Shown: positions 1-6,814 of the stretch, piece by piece
How the letters are laid out: every line of letters starts with the position of its first letter
How positions within the stretch are numbered: position 1 is the first letter of the stretch
Assembly: GCA_030147065.1 (NCBI GenBank)
Contig: JASLAP010000314.1
Coordinates: forward strand, 1-8,867
Length of the DNA stretch: 8,867 nucleotides
Source: Pseudonocardia sp.
GTDB lineage: Bacteria > Actinomycetota > Actinomycetes > Mycobacteriales > Pseudonocardiaceae
Direction: 5' to 3'
Position numbers and translations under genes: made by a program
The notes under the pieces: generated by a model
Told to the model about the DNA's origin: nothing
The model's database searches: none
Seen by the model: the letters and a program-made list of their open reading frames with translations, nothing else

Positions 1-353
1 GGCCGGGCCCGGCCGATCCTGAGCGCCCGGATGCCCGCCGGTCGGCCGTACTGCTGGTCTCCGCCCGGTGCGGTGCGCGCCTCGATCCTGCGCCCGGGCC
101 GCTGCCCCGTGGTGCCGCTCCGCCGTGCGCAGGACCCGGGACCGGGCCGCCGTGGAACCGTCGCCGACCTGTGTCCGCAGCGGGTTGCCGTGTGCGGTGA
201 GTCACCCCATGATTCCCTGGAGCGCGCCTCCGCCTGCCACTCGGACGATCATCGTTCTGCCGAGCGGCCGGATGTCGTGTGCTGTACGACTGAGCGACCG
301 CGGGCAGGTGCGACCACGGTCACCCGGCTCGCCGGACCAGGAGGAGGCAGGAC
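1..353. other. Non-coding region upstream of the sugar-importer operon
   Basis: I see no supportable gene here. The plus-strand frame open from position 31 gives a Cys-, Arg- and Trp-rich peptide with no family resemblance and runs into lpqY out of frame. The minus frames are largely free of stops to the left edge but have no good start and no third-position GC enrichment. Two 11-bp odd palindromes occur: GGTGAGTCACC at 196-206 and ACGATCATCGT at 245-255. A looser pair, GTCGT/ACGAC, lies at 274-278 and 286-290. These are candidate operator half-sites for control of the downstream operon. I found no convincing -35/-10 pair; a poor -10-like TACGAC lies at 285-290. Confidence 0.5.
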
Positions 354-1652
354 ATGGGCCACCAGCGTCGGCGCCGCGTGTCGGGCGTCGGGATGATCGT
401 CGCGGCGGTGATGGTCGTCGCCGCGTGCGGTTCGGGGGAGGAGGGCCCGCCGAACCTCGTCTGGTACATCAACCCCGACTCCGGCGGGCAGGAGGAGATC
501 GCCGCCCGGTGCACCGAGGCGTCGGGCGGGCAGTACACCATCAGTGCCTCGGTGCTGCCCCGGGAGTCCTCCGAGCAGCGCCAGCAGCTCGTCCGCCGGC
601 TCGCCGCCAACGACGACTCGATCGACCTGATGAGCCTGGACCCGCCCTACATCCCCGAGTTCGCGCAGGCCGGCTTCCTCGCCCCGGTGCCGCCGGACGT
701 GGCCGAGTGGGCCACCGAGGGCGTGGTGCAGAGCGCCATCGAGGGCGCGACCTGGAACGACGAGCTGGTCACCGTCCCGTTCTGGGCCAACACCCAGCTG
801 CTCTGGTACAAGAAGTCGGTCGCCGAGGCGGCCGGGCTGGACATGAGCCGGCCGGTCACCTGGGACCAGCTGGTGCAGGCCGCGCAGAGCCAGGACGTCG
901 AGATCGCCGCCCAGGGCCGGCGCGCCGAGTCGCTGGTGGTGTGGTTGAACGCCCTGATCGAGTCGGCGGGCGGCTCGGTGATCACCGAGACCGCGGACCG
1001 GCCCGAGGACGTCCAGTTCGGCCTGGAGTCCCCGGAGTCGGCGCGGGCCACCGAGGTCATGGCCCAGGTCGCCAACAGCGGCGCGGTGGGACCGGCCTTC
1101 ACCACCGCCGGTGAGGACGAGAGCGCCTCCTCCTTCGAGGCGGGCACCGCCGGGTTCATGGTCAACTGGCCGTTCGTCTGGCCCCGGGCGCAGAGCGGCA
1201 TCGAGGGCGGCACGCTCGACCAGGCGGTCGTCGACGACTACGGGTGGGCCCTCTACCCGCAGGTCGACCCGGACCAGGAGAGCGCCCCGCCCTACGGCGG
1301 GATCAACATCGGCGTGGGGGCGTTCAGCAACCACCCCGACCTGGCCTACCAGGCGATCGAGTGCATCACCTCGGACGAGAACCAGGCCTACTACTTCACG
1401 TCCAACGGCAACCCGGCCGCCAGTCTCGCGGTCTACGACGACCCCGAGGTCATCGCCGAGTTCCCGATGGCCCCGGTGATCGCCCAGTCGCTGCAGCAGG
1501 CGGCTCCGCGACCGCAGAGCGCGTACTACAGCGAGGTGTCCGGGAGCATCCAGCGCGTCTACCACCCGCCGACCGCGGCCGTGCCCGGCACGACCGGGCC
1601 CGCGGCAGCCGAACTCATCCGCGCCGTCCTGTCCGGGGAGGAACTGCTGTGA
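354..1652 (+). CDS. lpqY: ABC importer substrate-binding lipoprotein, LpqY-like (trehalose)
   Basis: This is the extracytoplasmic, lipid-anchored binding protein of a carbohydrate ABC importer (family 1 solute-binding fold). The 432-residue protein starts with a basic n-region (RRRR, residues 5-8), a hydrophobic core and a lipobox VAAC, so Cys25 should be the lipidated N-terminus. Features typical of LpqY-type proteins are SLDPPYIPEFAQAGF (94-108), the PFWANTQLLWYKK region (142-154), NWPFVWP (271-277), PYGGINIGVG (313-322) and the RPQSAYYSEVSGSIQ stretch near the C-terminus (386-400). Cys53 and Cys337 could form a disulfide. The start is well set by AGGAGGAGG at 339-347, six bases before ATG. 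The protein is somewhat shorter than the M. tuberculosis LpqY I recall (about 468 residues). The stop overlaps the next gene's start (GTGA), so translation is probably coupled. Trehalose as substrate is inferred from similarity and gene order; another alpha-glucoside is possible. Confidence 0.85.
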   Translation: MGHQRRRRVSGVGMIVAAVMVVAACGSGEEGPPNLVWYINPDSGGQEEIAARCTEASGGQYTISASVLPRESSEQRQQLVRRLAANDDSIDLMSLDPPYIPEFAQAGFLAPVPPDVAEWATEGVVQSAIEGATWNDELVTVPFWANTQLLWYKKSVAEAAGLDMSRPVTWDQLVQAAQSQDVEIAAQGRRAESLVVWLNALIESAGGSVITETADRPEDVQFGLESPESARATEVMAQVANSGAVGPAFTTAGEDESASSFEAGTAGFMVNWPFVWPRAQSGIEGGTLDQAVVDDYGWALYPQVDPDQESAPPYGGINIGVGAFSNHPDLAYQAIECITSDENQAYYFTSNGNPAASLAVYDDPEVIAEFPMAPVIAQSLQQAAPRPQSAYYSEVSGSIQRVYHPPTAAVPGTTGPAAAELIRAVLSGEELL

Positions 1653-2617
1653 CCACGACCGTACCCCCGCAAGTCGGGCAGGCGACCGAGGGCACCGCTC
1701 CGGCGCCGACCGGGCGGGAGAGCGACCGCGTCCGCGCCGAGCGGCGGCTGGGCTGGCTGCTGGCCGGCCCGGCGTTCGCGGTGATGCTGCTCGTCACCGC
1801 CTACCCGATCGCCCAGGCCATCTACGACTCGCTGTTCTCCTACCGGCTGACCGACCCGGGCAACCGCTCGTTCGTCGGGCTGGAGAACTACGGGGTCGTC
1901 CTCACCGACGCGCTCTGGTGGCAGGCCTTCGCCGTCACCATGCTGATCACCGTCGTGACCGTCGCGGTGGAACTGGTGCTCGGCTTCGCCCTCGCGCTGG
2001 TGATGCTCAAGGCGCTCCAGGCCCTGCGCCCGGTCCTGCGGGCCGCGATCCTGCTGCCCTACGCGATCATCACCGTGGTCTCGGCGTTCGCCTGGCAGTT
2101 CGCCTTCGACCTGACCTCGGGGTTCGTCAACACCTGGTTCGCCTGGTTGCCGGGGATCTCGGCGGACACCGACTGGTTCGGCGGCACCGGCACCTCGCTG
2201 CTGGTGATCTGCCTGGCCGAGATCTGGAAGACCACGCCGTTCATCTCGCTGCTGCTGCTCGCCGGGCTCGCCCAGGTGCCCGACGTGCTGCAGGAGGCCG
2301 CCCAGGTCGACGGCGCGACCTGGTGGCAGCGGATGTGGAAGGTGACCATCCCGAACATGAAGGCCGCGATCATGGTGGCCCTGCTGTTCCGCACGCTGGA
2401 CGCGTTCCGCGTCTTCGACAGCGTGTTCATCATGACCGCCGGCGCGAACGGCACCGAGACGGTGTCGTTCCTGGCCTACCGGCAGACCATCGCCCGGCTG
2501 GAGATCGGGCTGGGCTCGGCGGTGTCGGTGCTGCTGTTCCTGTCGGTCGTGATCATCGCATTCGGTTTCATCAGGGGTTTCAAGGTCGACCTGTCGCAGG
2601 CGAGGGGGGACAAGTAG
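1649..2617 (+). CDS. sugA: ABC sugar importer permease, SugA-like
   Basis: This is an integral membrane permease of the MalF/SugA class, forming half of the translocation channel with SugB. The 322-residue protein has a polar cytoplasmic N-tail (1-35) followed by about six membrane segments (roughly 37-56, 95-119, 130-151, 182-207, 237-255, 285-309). The cytoplasmic EAA loop that docks on the ATPase is clear: EAAQVDGATWWQRMWKVTIP at 216-235. The GTG start at 1649 overlaps the lpqY TGA by three bases and has GGGGAGGA at 1635-1642, six bases upstream. The frame stays open further upstream, but that stretch lies inside lpqY and reads as an Arg/Gly-rich shadow, so I reject the longer form. The stop is immediately followed by the sugB ATG. 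The length is close to that of mycobacterial SugA (about 307). Confidence 0.88.
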   Translation: MTTTVPPQVGQATEGTAPAPTGRESDRVRAERRLGWLLAGPAFAVMLLVTAYPIAQAIYDSLFSYRLTDPGNRSFVGLENYGVVLTDALWWQAFAVTMLITVVTVAVELVLGFALALVMLKALQALRPVLRAAILLPYAIITVVSAFAWQFAFDLTSGFVNTWFAWLPGISADTDWFGGTGTSLLVICLAEIWKTTPFISLLLLAGLAQVPDVLQEAAQVDGATWWQRMWKVTIPNMKAAIMVALLFRTLDAFRVFDSVFIMTAGANGTETVSFLAYRQTIARLEIGLGSAVSVLLFLSVVIIAFGFIRGFKVDLSQARGDK

Positions 2618-3451
2618 ATGTCCACACGCGAACGCAACTGGTGGATCGTCGCCGGCATCGCGATCGTCATCTACGCGCTCTTCCCGATCGCGTGGATCGT
2701 CTCGCTGTCGTTCAAGGCGCCCGCCGACATCTCCAACGGCCAGTTCCTGCCCACCGTGCCCACCTGGGAGAACTACTCGCTGATCATCACCGGGGACGCG
2801 AGCGAGCTGTTCCTGCCCGCGCTGGTCAACTCCTTCGGCATCTGCCTGATCGCCACCGCGCTGTCCTGCCTGCTGGCGATGTTCGCCGCCTACGCCATCG
2901 CCCGGCTGGACTTCCGCGGCAAGCGGCTCATCCTGTCCACCGCGCTGGCCGTGGCGATCTTCCCGGTGATCTCGATCGTGACGCCGCTGTTCAACCTGTG
3001 GCGCCAGATCGGCCTGTACGACACCTGGCCCGGGCTGATCATCCCCTACCTGTCGCTCACGCTGCCCATCTCGATCTGGACGATGTCGGCGTTCTTCCGG
3101 GAGATCCCCTGGGAGATGGAGCAGGCCGCCCAGGTCGACGGGGCCACCACCTGGCAGGCGTTCACCAAGGTGATCGTGCCGCTGGCCGCGCCCGGGGTGT
3201 TCACCACCGCGATCATCGCGTTCTTCCTGGCCTGGAACGACTTCGTCTACGGGATCTCGCTGACCTCCACGAGCGCGGCGCGACCGGTACCGGCGGCGCT
3301 CGGGCTGTTCTCCGGCGCGTCCCAGTTCGAGGACCCCACCGGGGCCATCGCCGCCGCCGCGGTGGTCGTCACCATCCCGGTGATCGTGCTCGTCCTGCTC
3401 TTCCAGCGGCGCATCGTCGCCGGTCTGACCAACGGCGCCGTCAAGGGCTGA
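2618..3451 (+). CDS. sugB: ABC sugar importer permease, SugB-like
   Basis: This is the second permease (MalG/SugB class) and pairs with SugA in the membrane. The 277-residue protein has membrane segments at about 8-30, 69-98, 105-125, 135-160, 190-212 and 243-262. Its EAA loop reads EQAAQVDGATTWQAFTKVIV at 168-187, parallel to the SugA loop, as expected for two half-channels contacting one ATPase dimer. The extracellular stretch after the first helix (PTWENY, 48-53) is typical of the MalG branch. The ATG directly follows the sugA TAG with no spacer, and a purine-rich GAGGGGGG just upstream serves as ribosome binding site inside the end of sugA. This means coupled translation and a fixed SugA:SugB ratio. 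The length matches mycobacterial SugB (about 274). Confidence 0.88.
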   Translation: MSTRERNWWIVAGIAIVIYALFPIAWIVSLSFKAPADISNGQFLPTVPTWENYSLIITGDASELFLPALVNSFGICLIATALSCLLAMFAAYAIARLDFRGKRLILSTALAVAIFPVISIVTPLFNLWRQIGLYDTWPGLIIPYLSLTLPISIWTMSAFFREIPWEMEQAAQVDGATTWQAFTKVIVPLAAPGVFTTAIIAFFLAWNDFVYGISLTSTSAARPVPAALGLFSGASQFEDPTGAIAAAAVVVTIPVIVLVLLFQRRIVAGLTNGAVKG

Positions 3452-3497
3452 CGCCCCACCGCCGCACCCCCATCGAGCCGCAACGAGGAGAGCACCG

Positions 3498-4814
3498 ATG
3501 GCTCCGATCGAGATGACCAACATCGTCAAGAAGTACGGCGACGGGTTCCCCGCCGTGAACGACGTCAGCCTGAACATCGCCGACGGGGAGTTCATGATCC
3601 TCGTCGGGCCGTCCGGCTGCGGGAAGTCGACCCTGCTCCGCATGATCGTCGGACTGGAGGACATCACCAGCGGCGACATGGTGATCGGGGGCAACCGGGT
3701 CAACGACAAGGCCCCCCGGGACCGCAACCTGTCGATGGTGTTCCAGAACTACGCGCTGTACCCGCACCTGTCGGTCTACGAGAACATCGCGTTCCCGCTG
3801 CGGCTGGCCAAGATGCCCGACGACGAGGTCGAACGCCGGGTCAACGAGGCGGCCTCGGTCCTGGAACTGCACGAGCACCTGCAGCGCAAGCCGGCCAACC
3901 TGTCCGGCGGCCAGCGCCAGCGGGTGGCGATGGGGCGCGCGATCGTCCGCCAGGCCGAGGCGTTCCTGTTCGACGAGCCGCTGTCGAACCTCGACGCCAA
4001 GCTGCGCGGGCAGATGCGCACCGAGATCTCCCGTCTGCAGCGCCGGCTGGGCATCACCACGGTCTACGTCACGCACGACCAGACCGAGGCGATGACCCTG
4101 GGCGACCGGGTGTGCGTGCTGCGCAAGGGCATCATCCAGCAGGTCGCCTCCCCCCGGGAGCTCTACGAGCAGCCGGTCAACCTGTTCGTGGCCGGGTTCA
4201 TCGGGTCGCCGCCGATGAACTTCCTGCCGGCCACGGTCGAGGGCAACCGGCTGGCGACGCCGTTCGGGCCGATCGAGCTCGACGAGCGCCAGGCCGCCGC
4301 GGTCGGCGACCGGGAACTGGTGATGGTCGGGATCCGGCCGGAGTACTTCGAGGACGCCGCGTTCGTCGAGGACTCCAAGCGCCCCCACGGCACCGTGTTC
4401 ACCGCCCGCGTCGACGTCAAGGAGTGGCTGGGCGACTCGCAGTACGCCTACATCCCCTACGACGCGCCGGACTCGATCCGGACCAAGCTCAACGAGCTGT
4501 CCCGCGAGCTCGACTCCGAGGAGCTGCGCACCCAGGCGATCGTGTCCATCGACGCGAGCAGCCGCCTGCGCGAGGGCCGCGACGCCGAGTTCTGGCTGGA
4601 CACCCGCAAGATCCACGTGTTCGACCCGGAGTCCGGCGACAACCTCACCCGCGACGAGGAGGCCGGCGCCGAGCTGACCCGGCTGGCCGAGCAGGACCGG
4701 GTCGAGCAGACCGAGGAGGCCCGCAGCGAGGTGGCGGGCCGGGACGGGGCCGGCGGCGGCGGCACCGGTGGCGCGCACCGGGCCGACAAGGGCGACCGCA
4801 CGGGCGTGGCCTGA
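3498..4814 (+). CDS. sugC: ABC sugar importer ATP-binding protein, SugC-like
   Basis: This is the cytoplasmic ATPase of the MalK/UgpC/SugC class that powers the importer. All motifs are intact: A-loop Tyr13, Walker A GPSGCGKST (37-45), Q-loop Gln83 in VFQNYALYPH, signature LSGGQ (135-139), Walker B FLFDE (156-160), D-loop SNLD (163-166) and switch His193 in VTHDQTEAM. The C-terminal half is the regulatory OB-fold/TOBE region. It contains FVAGFIGSPPMNF and ends in VFDPESGDNLT, which closely resembles the end of mycobacterial SugC as I recall it. This supports SugC over a generic MalK. After that comes a 54-residue tail (385-438), first acidic and helical-looking, then Gly-rich and basic, which makes the protein longer than the usual 390 or so. 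ATG 3498 has GAGGAG at 3485-3490 with a 7-base spacer. It lies 46 bases after sugB. Confidence 0.9.
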   Translation: MAPIEMTNIVKKYGDGFPAVNDVSLNIADGEFMILVGPSGCGKSTLLRMIVGLEDITSGDMVIGGNRVNDKAPRDRNLSMVFQNYALYPHLSVYENIAFPLRLAKMPDDEVERRVNEAASVLELHEHLQRKPANLSGGQRQRVAMGRAIVRQAEAFLFDEPLSNLDAKLRGQMRTEISRLQRRLGITTVYVTHDQTEAMTLGDRVCVLRKGIIQQVASPRELYEQPVNLFVAGFIGSPPMNFLPATVEGNRLATPFGPIELDERQAAAVGDRELVMVGIRPEYFEDAAFVEDSKRPHGTVFTARVDVKEWLGDSQYAYIPYDAPDSIRTKLNELSRELDSEELRTQAIVSIDASSRLREGRDAEFWLDTRKIHVFDPESGDNLTRDEEAGAELTRLAEQDRVEQTEEARSEVAGRDGAGGGGTGGAHRADKGDRTGVA

Positions 4815-4820
4815 GCCCGG

Positions 4821-4858
4821 CCGGTGCGGCGGCGCCCACCGGGGTGCCGCCGCACCGG
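4821..4858 (+). terminator. Strong hairpin after the importer operon, likely terminator
   Basis: A perfect 13-bp inverted repeat, CCGGTGCGGCGGC (4821-4833) and GCCGCCGCACCGG (4846-4858), starts six bases after the sugC stop. The inner bases can extend the stem by four more pairs, one of them G-U, leaving the tetraloop ACCG. No U-tract follows, which is common for actinomycete terminator hairpins. Its position right behind the last importer gene favours termination or 3'-end protection of the sugABC message. It also separates this operon from the methyltransferase gene. Confidence 0.6.
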
Positions 4859-4920
4859 ACCATCCCGACGCGCGCCCGGCCGGGTGCGCCGGGTCGGCGG
4901 CGATGCGCCAGGATCGCCGG

Positions 4921-5751
4921 GTGGACTCGTCGAAGCCGAAGAACACCCAGCCGGACGGCCGGATCAGCCAGGCGAACGTGCCCTCCTCGTTCGACGTGCA
5001 CGCCGCCAGCTACGACCGGCTGGTCGGCGCGAACCCCGGGTACCACGAGCACCTGCGGCTCTCCGCCCGGCGGATGGGGCTGCCGCGCCGCGGCGCCGGC
5101 CTGCACCTGCTCGACCTGGGGTGCGGCACCGGGGCGTCCACCGCGGCGCTGCTGGACGTCGCCCCGGACGCCCGGATCACCGCGGTCGACGCCTCGGCGG
5201 AGATGCTGGCCCAGGCGATGGCCAAGACCTGGCCGCCGACCGTGCGGTTCGTCCGGGCCGATGCCCAGGACCTGGCCGCGGCCGGGGTGACCGGGCCGTT
5301 CGACGGGATCCTGGCCGCCTACCTGGTGCGCAACCTGCCCGATCGGGACGCCGCCCTGCGCGCGTTCCACGAGCTGCTGAAGCCGGGCGCCCCGCTGGCC
5401 CTGCACGAGTACTCGGTGCGCGACTCGGCCCGCAGCCGGGCGGTGTGGACCGCGGTGTGCTGGACCGTGATCATCCCGATGGGTCGGCTGCGGACCGGGT
5501 CCGGCGACCTCTACCGCTACCTCTGGCGCAGCGTGCTGGGGTTCGACGGGGTCGCGGCGCTGATCAAGCGGCTGGAGCGGGCCGGGTTCACCGACGTCCG
5601 GACCCAGACCGTGCCCGGCTGGCAGCAGAACATCGTGCACACCGTGCTCGGCCGCAGGCCCGGCGGCCCGCCGGAGACCGACCCGGCGGTCGCCCAGGCG
5701 CCGACCCCGCCGGAGGGCATCGACGTCGTCGACATGACGAAGCCGGAGTAG
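4921..5751 (+). CDS. Class I SAM-dependent methyltransferase, UbiE/MenG-like
   Basis: This is a soluble SAM methyltransferase of 276 residues. The N-terminal FDVHAASYDRLV (24-35) is the usual UbiE-type lead-in. Motif I is LLDLGCGTGAS (63-73), the SAM-ribose acidic residue is Asp90 (TAVDAS), and ADAQDL (113-118) is motif II-like. RNLPDRDAAL (137-146), followed by LLKPG (152-156), is the MenG/UbiE/COQ5 signature region. The C-terminus GWQQNIVHTVLGRRP (233-247) is followed by a Pro-rich tail. A quinone or isoprenoid substrate is suggested, but a menaquinone role is not proven because no men genes are nearby. I chose GTG 4921 because AGGAT lies six bases upstream at 4910-4914. ATG 4903 (282 residues) is the main alternative, and a start near 4768 would overlap sugC and the hairpin and is unlikely. 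It converges on the kinase gene, with 21 bases between stops. Confidence 0.8.
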   Translation: MDSSKPKNTQPDGRISQANVPSSFDVHAASYDRLVGANPGYHEHLRLSARRMGLPRRGAGLHLLDLGCGTGASTAALLDVAPDARITAVDASAEMLAQAMAKTWPPTVRFVRADAQDLAAAGVTGPFDGILAAYLVRNLPDRDAALRAFHELLKPGAPLALHEYSVRDSARSRAVWTAVCWTVIIPMGRLRTGSGDLYRYLWRSVLGFDGVAALIKRLERAGFTDVRTQTVPGWQQNIVHTVLGRRPGGPPETDPAVAQAPTPPEGIDVVDMTKPE

Positions 5752-5757
5752 CAGCCG

Positions 5758-5786
5758 GCGCCCGGTGGTGCCTCACCGACCGGCGC
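5758..5786. terminator. Possible bidirectional terminator between convergent genes
   Basis: The stem pairs GCGCC-CGGTG (5758-5767) with CACCG (5774-5778) and GGCGC (5782-5786). It has a 6-base loop and a three-base bulge ACC. It covers the 21-base gap between the two facing stop codons and the last codons of the kinase gene. Ten pairs with an interruption and no U-tract make this plausible but not strong. Confidence 0.35.
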
Positions 5787-6663
5787 GGACCCCGCCGACC
5801 AGCAGGTCGAGCACCCGCCGGGCCTCGGCCAGGGCGCCCGGATCGGCGCCCGGATCGGCGGCGACGATCAGGGCCTTCCACAGCGCCCAGCCGCGGGCCC
5901 GGGCCCACATCGCCTCGTCGGCCGGCACCGCCGCGCGGAACGCCGCGCGTCCCGGCCCGTCCAGCAGCGTCCAGGACACGACCAGGTCGCCGGCCGGGTC
6001 GCCGACCCCGCAGGTGCCGAAGTCGATCACGGCGGCCAGCCGCCCGCGGTCGTCGACGAGCAGGTTGCCGACCGCCACGTCGCCGTGGAACCACACCGGC
6101 CGGCCGGTCCACCGGGCCGCGAGCGCGGCTTCCCACACCCCGGTCGCGGCCGCGGCGTCGATCCGCGGCCCCAGCACGTCGATCGCGGCCCGAGCCTCGG
6201 CATCGTAGAAGGTCAGCGGGCCGCCCCGGTGGAAGCAGTGCGCCCCGGCGGCCGGTCCGCCGGTCGGGTCGATGTCCTGCAGCGCGACCAGGAACCCGGC
6301 GACGTCGCGCGCGAACGCGGCCTGGTCGCCGATCCGGTCGGGGGTGGCCGGGTGGCCGTCGAGCCAGCGGCGGACCGACCACGGCCACGGGTACTCCGCC
6401 GTCGGCGCGCCGAGGGCCAGCGGCTCCGGCACCGGCCGGGGCAGGTGCGGGGCCAGCCGCGGCAGCCAGGTGTCCTCCTTGCCCACGCTCGGCACGTAGC
6501 CCGGCGCGGTGGGCAGCCGGACCGACATGGTGTCGCCGAGCCGGAACGTGCGGTTGTCCCAGCCCTGCCGGGCGACCGGGACGACGGGGAGCGCGGCCCA
6601 GCGCGGGAACTGCGCGGCCACCAGGCGGGCGGCCAGGGCGGCGTCGATCAGGTCGCGGTGCAT
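5773..6663 (-). CDS. Aminoglycoside phosphotransferase (APH)-family kinase
   Basis: This is a 296-residue protein with the APH/choline-kinase fold. Early in the N-lobe is the family's QGWDNRTFRLG (33-43), followed by SVRLPTAPGY. In the C-lobe the catalytic loop is HGDVAVGNLLV (193-203), with catalytic Asp195 and metal-binding Asn200. The metal-binding segment is VIDFGTCGVGDPAGDL (212-227), with Asp214. WFHGD...GNLL and DFG.CGVGDP are diagnostic of the phosphotransferase group often annotated as antibiotic resistance, but many members act on other small alcohols, so resistance is not established. The usual N-lobe Lys position appears to be Arg49 (VRLP), as is common in this subgroup. I start at ATG 6663 (MHRDLIDAALAARLVAAQFP), where the family normally begins. 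A GTG at 6759 would add 32 Arg/Ala-rich residues but lies inside a palindrome. The ribosome site before 6663 is poor (GGAG about 16 bases away), so the start is less sure than the gene. Confidence 0.8.
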   Translation of the reverse strand: MHRDLIDAALAARLVAAQFPRWAALPVVPVARQGWDNRTFRLGDTMSVRLPTAPGYVPSVGKEDTWLPRLAPHLPRPVPEPLALGAPTAEYPWPWSVRRWLDGHPATPDRIGDQAAFARDVAGFLVALQDIDPTGGPAAGAHCFHRGGPLTFYDAEARAAIDVLGPRIDAAAATGVWEAALAARWTGRPVWFHGDVAVGNLLVDDRGRLAAVIDFGTCGVGDPAGDLVVSWTLLDGPGRAAFRAAVPADEAMWARARGWALWKALIVAADPGADPGALAEARRVLDLLVGGVRAGR

Positions 6664-6751
6664 CGCGACGGATGCTGCCGCTCCACGGTCCCGCGCGCGA
6701 TCGAGTTCGGCCCGTGTGGCGGGACGCCCGACCCGGTCGACGGCGCGTGCG

Positions 6752-6794
6752 GGTGACACGGGAGAGTGAGCGCTGCGACACTCCTCGTGTCACC
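6752..6794. promoter_or_regulatory. Long interrupted palindrome in the divergent promoter region
   Basis: The outer 9-bp arms GGTGACACG (6752-6760) and CGTGTCACC (6786-6794) are perfect inverted copies. Inside them GAGTG (6764-6768) faces CACTC (6779-6783), around a core that includes the palindrome AGCGCT (6769-6774). It lies 20 bases before the start of the downstream methyltransferase and about 90 bases before the kinase start at 6663. It could be a dimer-binding operator controlling both divergent genes, or a 5' hairpin in the plus-strand transcript next to its ribosome site. No TAnnnT -10 element is visible within it. Confidence 0.5.
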
Positions 6795-6814
6795 GCCGAC
6801 CGTGAAGGGCCGCC

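Noticed and set aside
196..206. GGTGAGTCACC as a Crp/GlxR site
   Set aside because: Crp-type sites need TGTGA and TCACA separated by six bases. Here the half-sites are only one base apart.
31..396. 121-codon plus-strand frame upstream of lpqY
   Set aside because: It has no ribosome site, an unusual Cys/Trp/Arg-rich composition and no family resemblance, and it overlaps the well-supported lpqY start out of frame.
249..1565. 438-codon open frame on the minus strand across lpqY
   Set aside because: It is a shadow of lpqY. The protein is Gly/Arg/Val/Asp-rich with no recognisable domain, while the plus-strand frame has a lipobox, a ribosome site and family motifs.
1559..3727. 722-codon open frame on the minus strand across sugA, sugB and the start of sugC
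   Set aside because: Long antisense frames are common at this GC content. The product is a low-complexity Arg/Gly/Asp/His-rich sequence opposite three clearly coding genes.
4768..4920. Longer N-terminus for the UbiE-like methyltransferase, starting in sugC
   Set aside because: The added residues are Arg/Pro/Ala-rich, would be encoded through the sugC terminator hairpin, and lack a good ribosome site. GTG 4921 has AGGAT at a proper distance.
6085..6756. 223-codon plus-strand frame opposite the kinase
   Set aside because: It is antisense to intact HGD...GN and DFG catalytic motifs and is Arg/Gly/Pro-rich, so it is a shadow.
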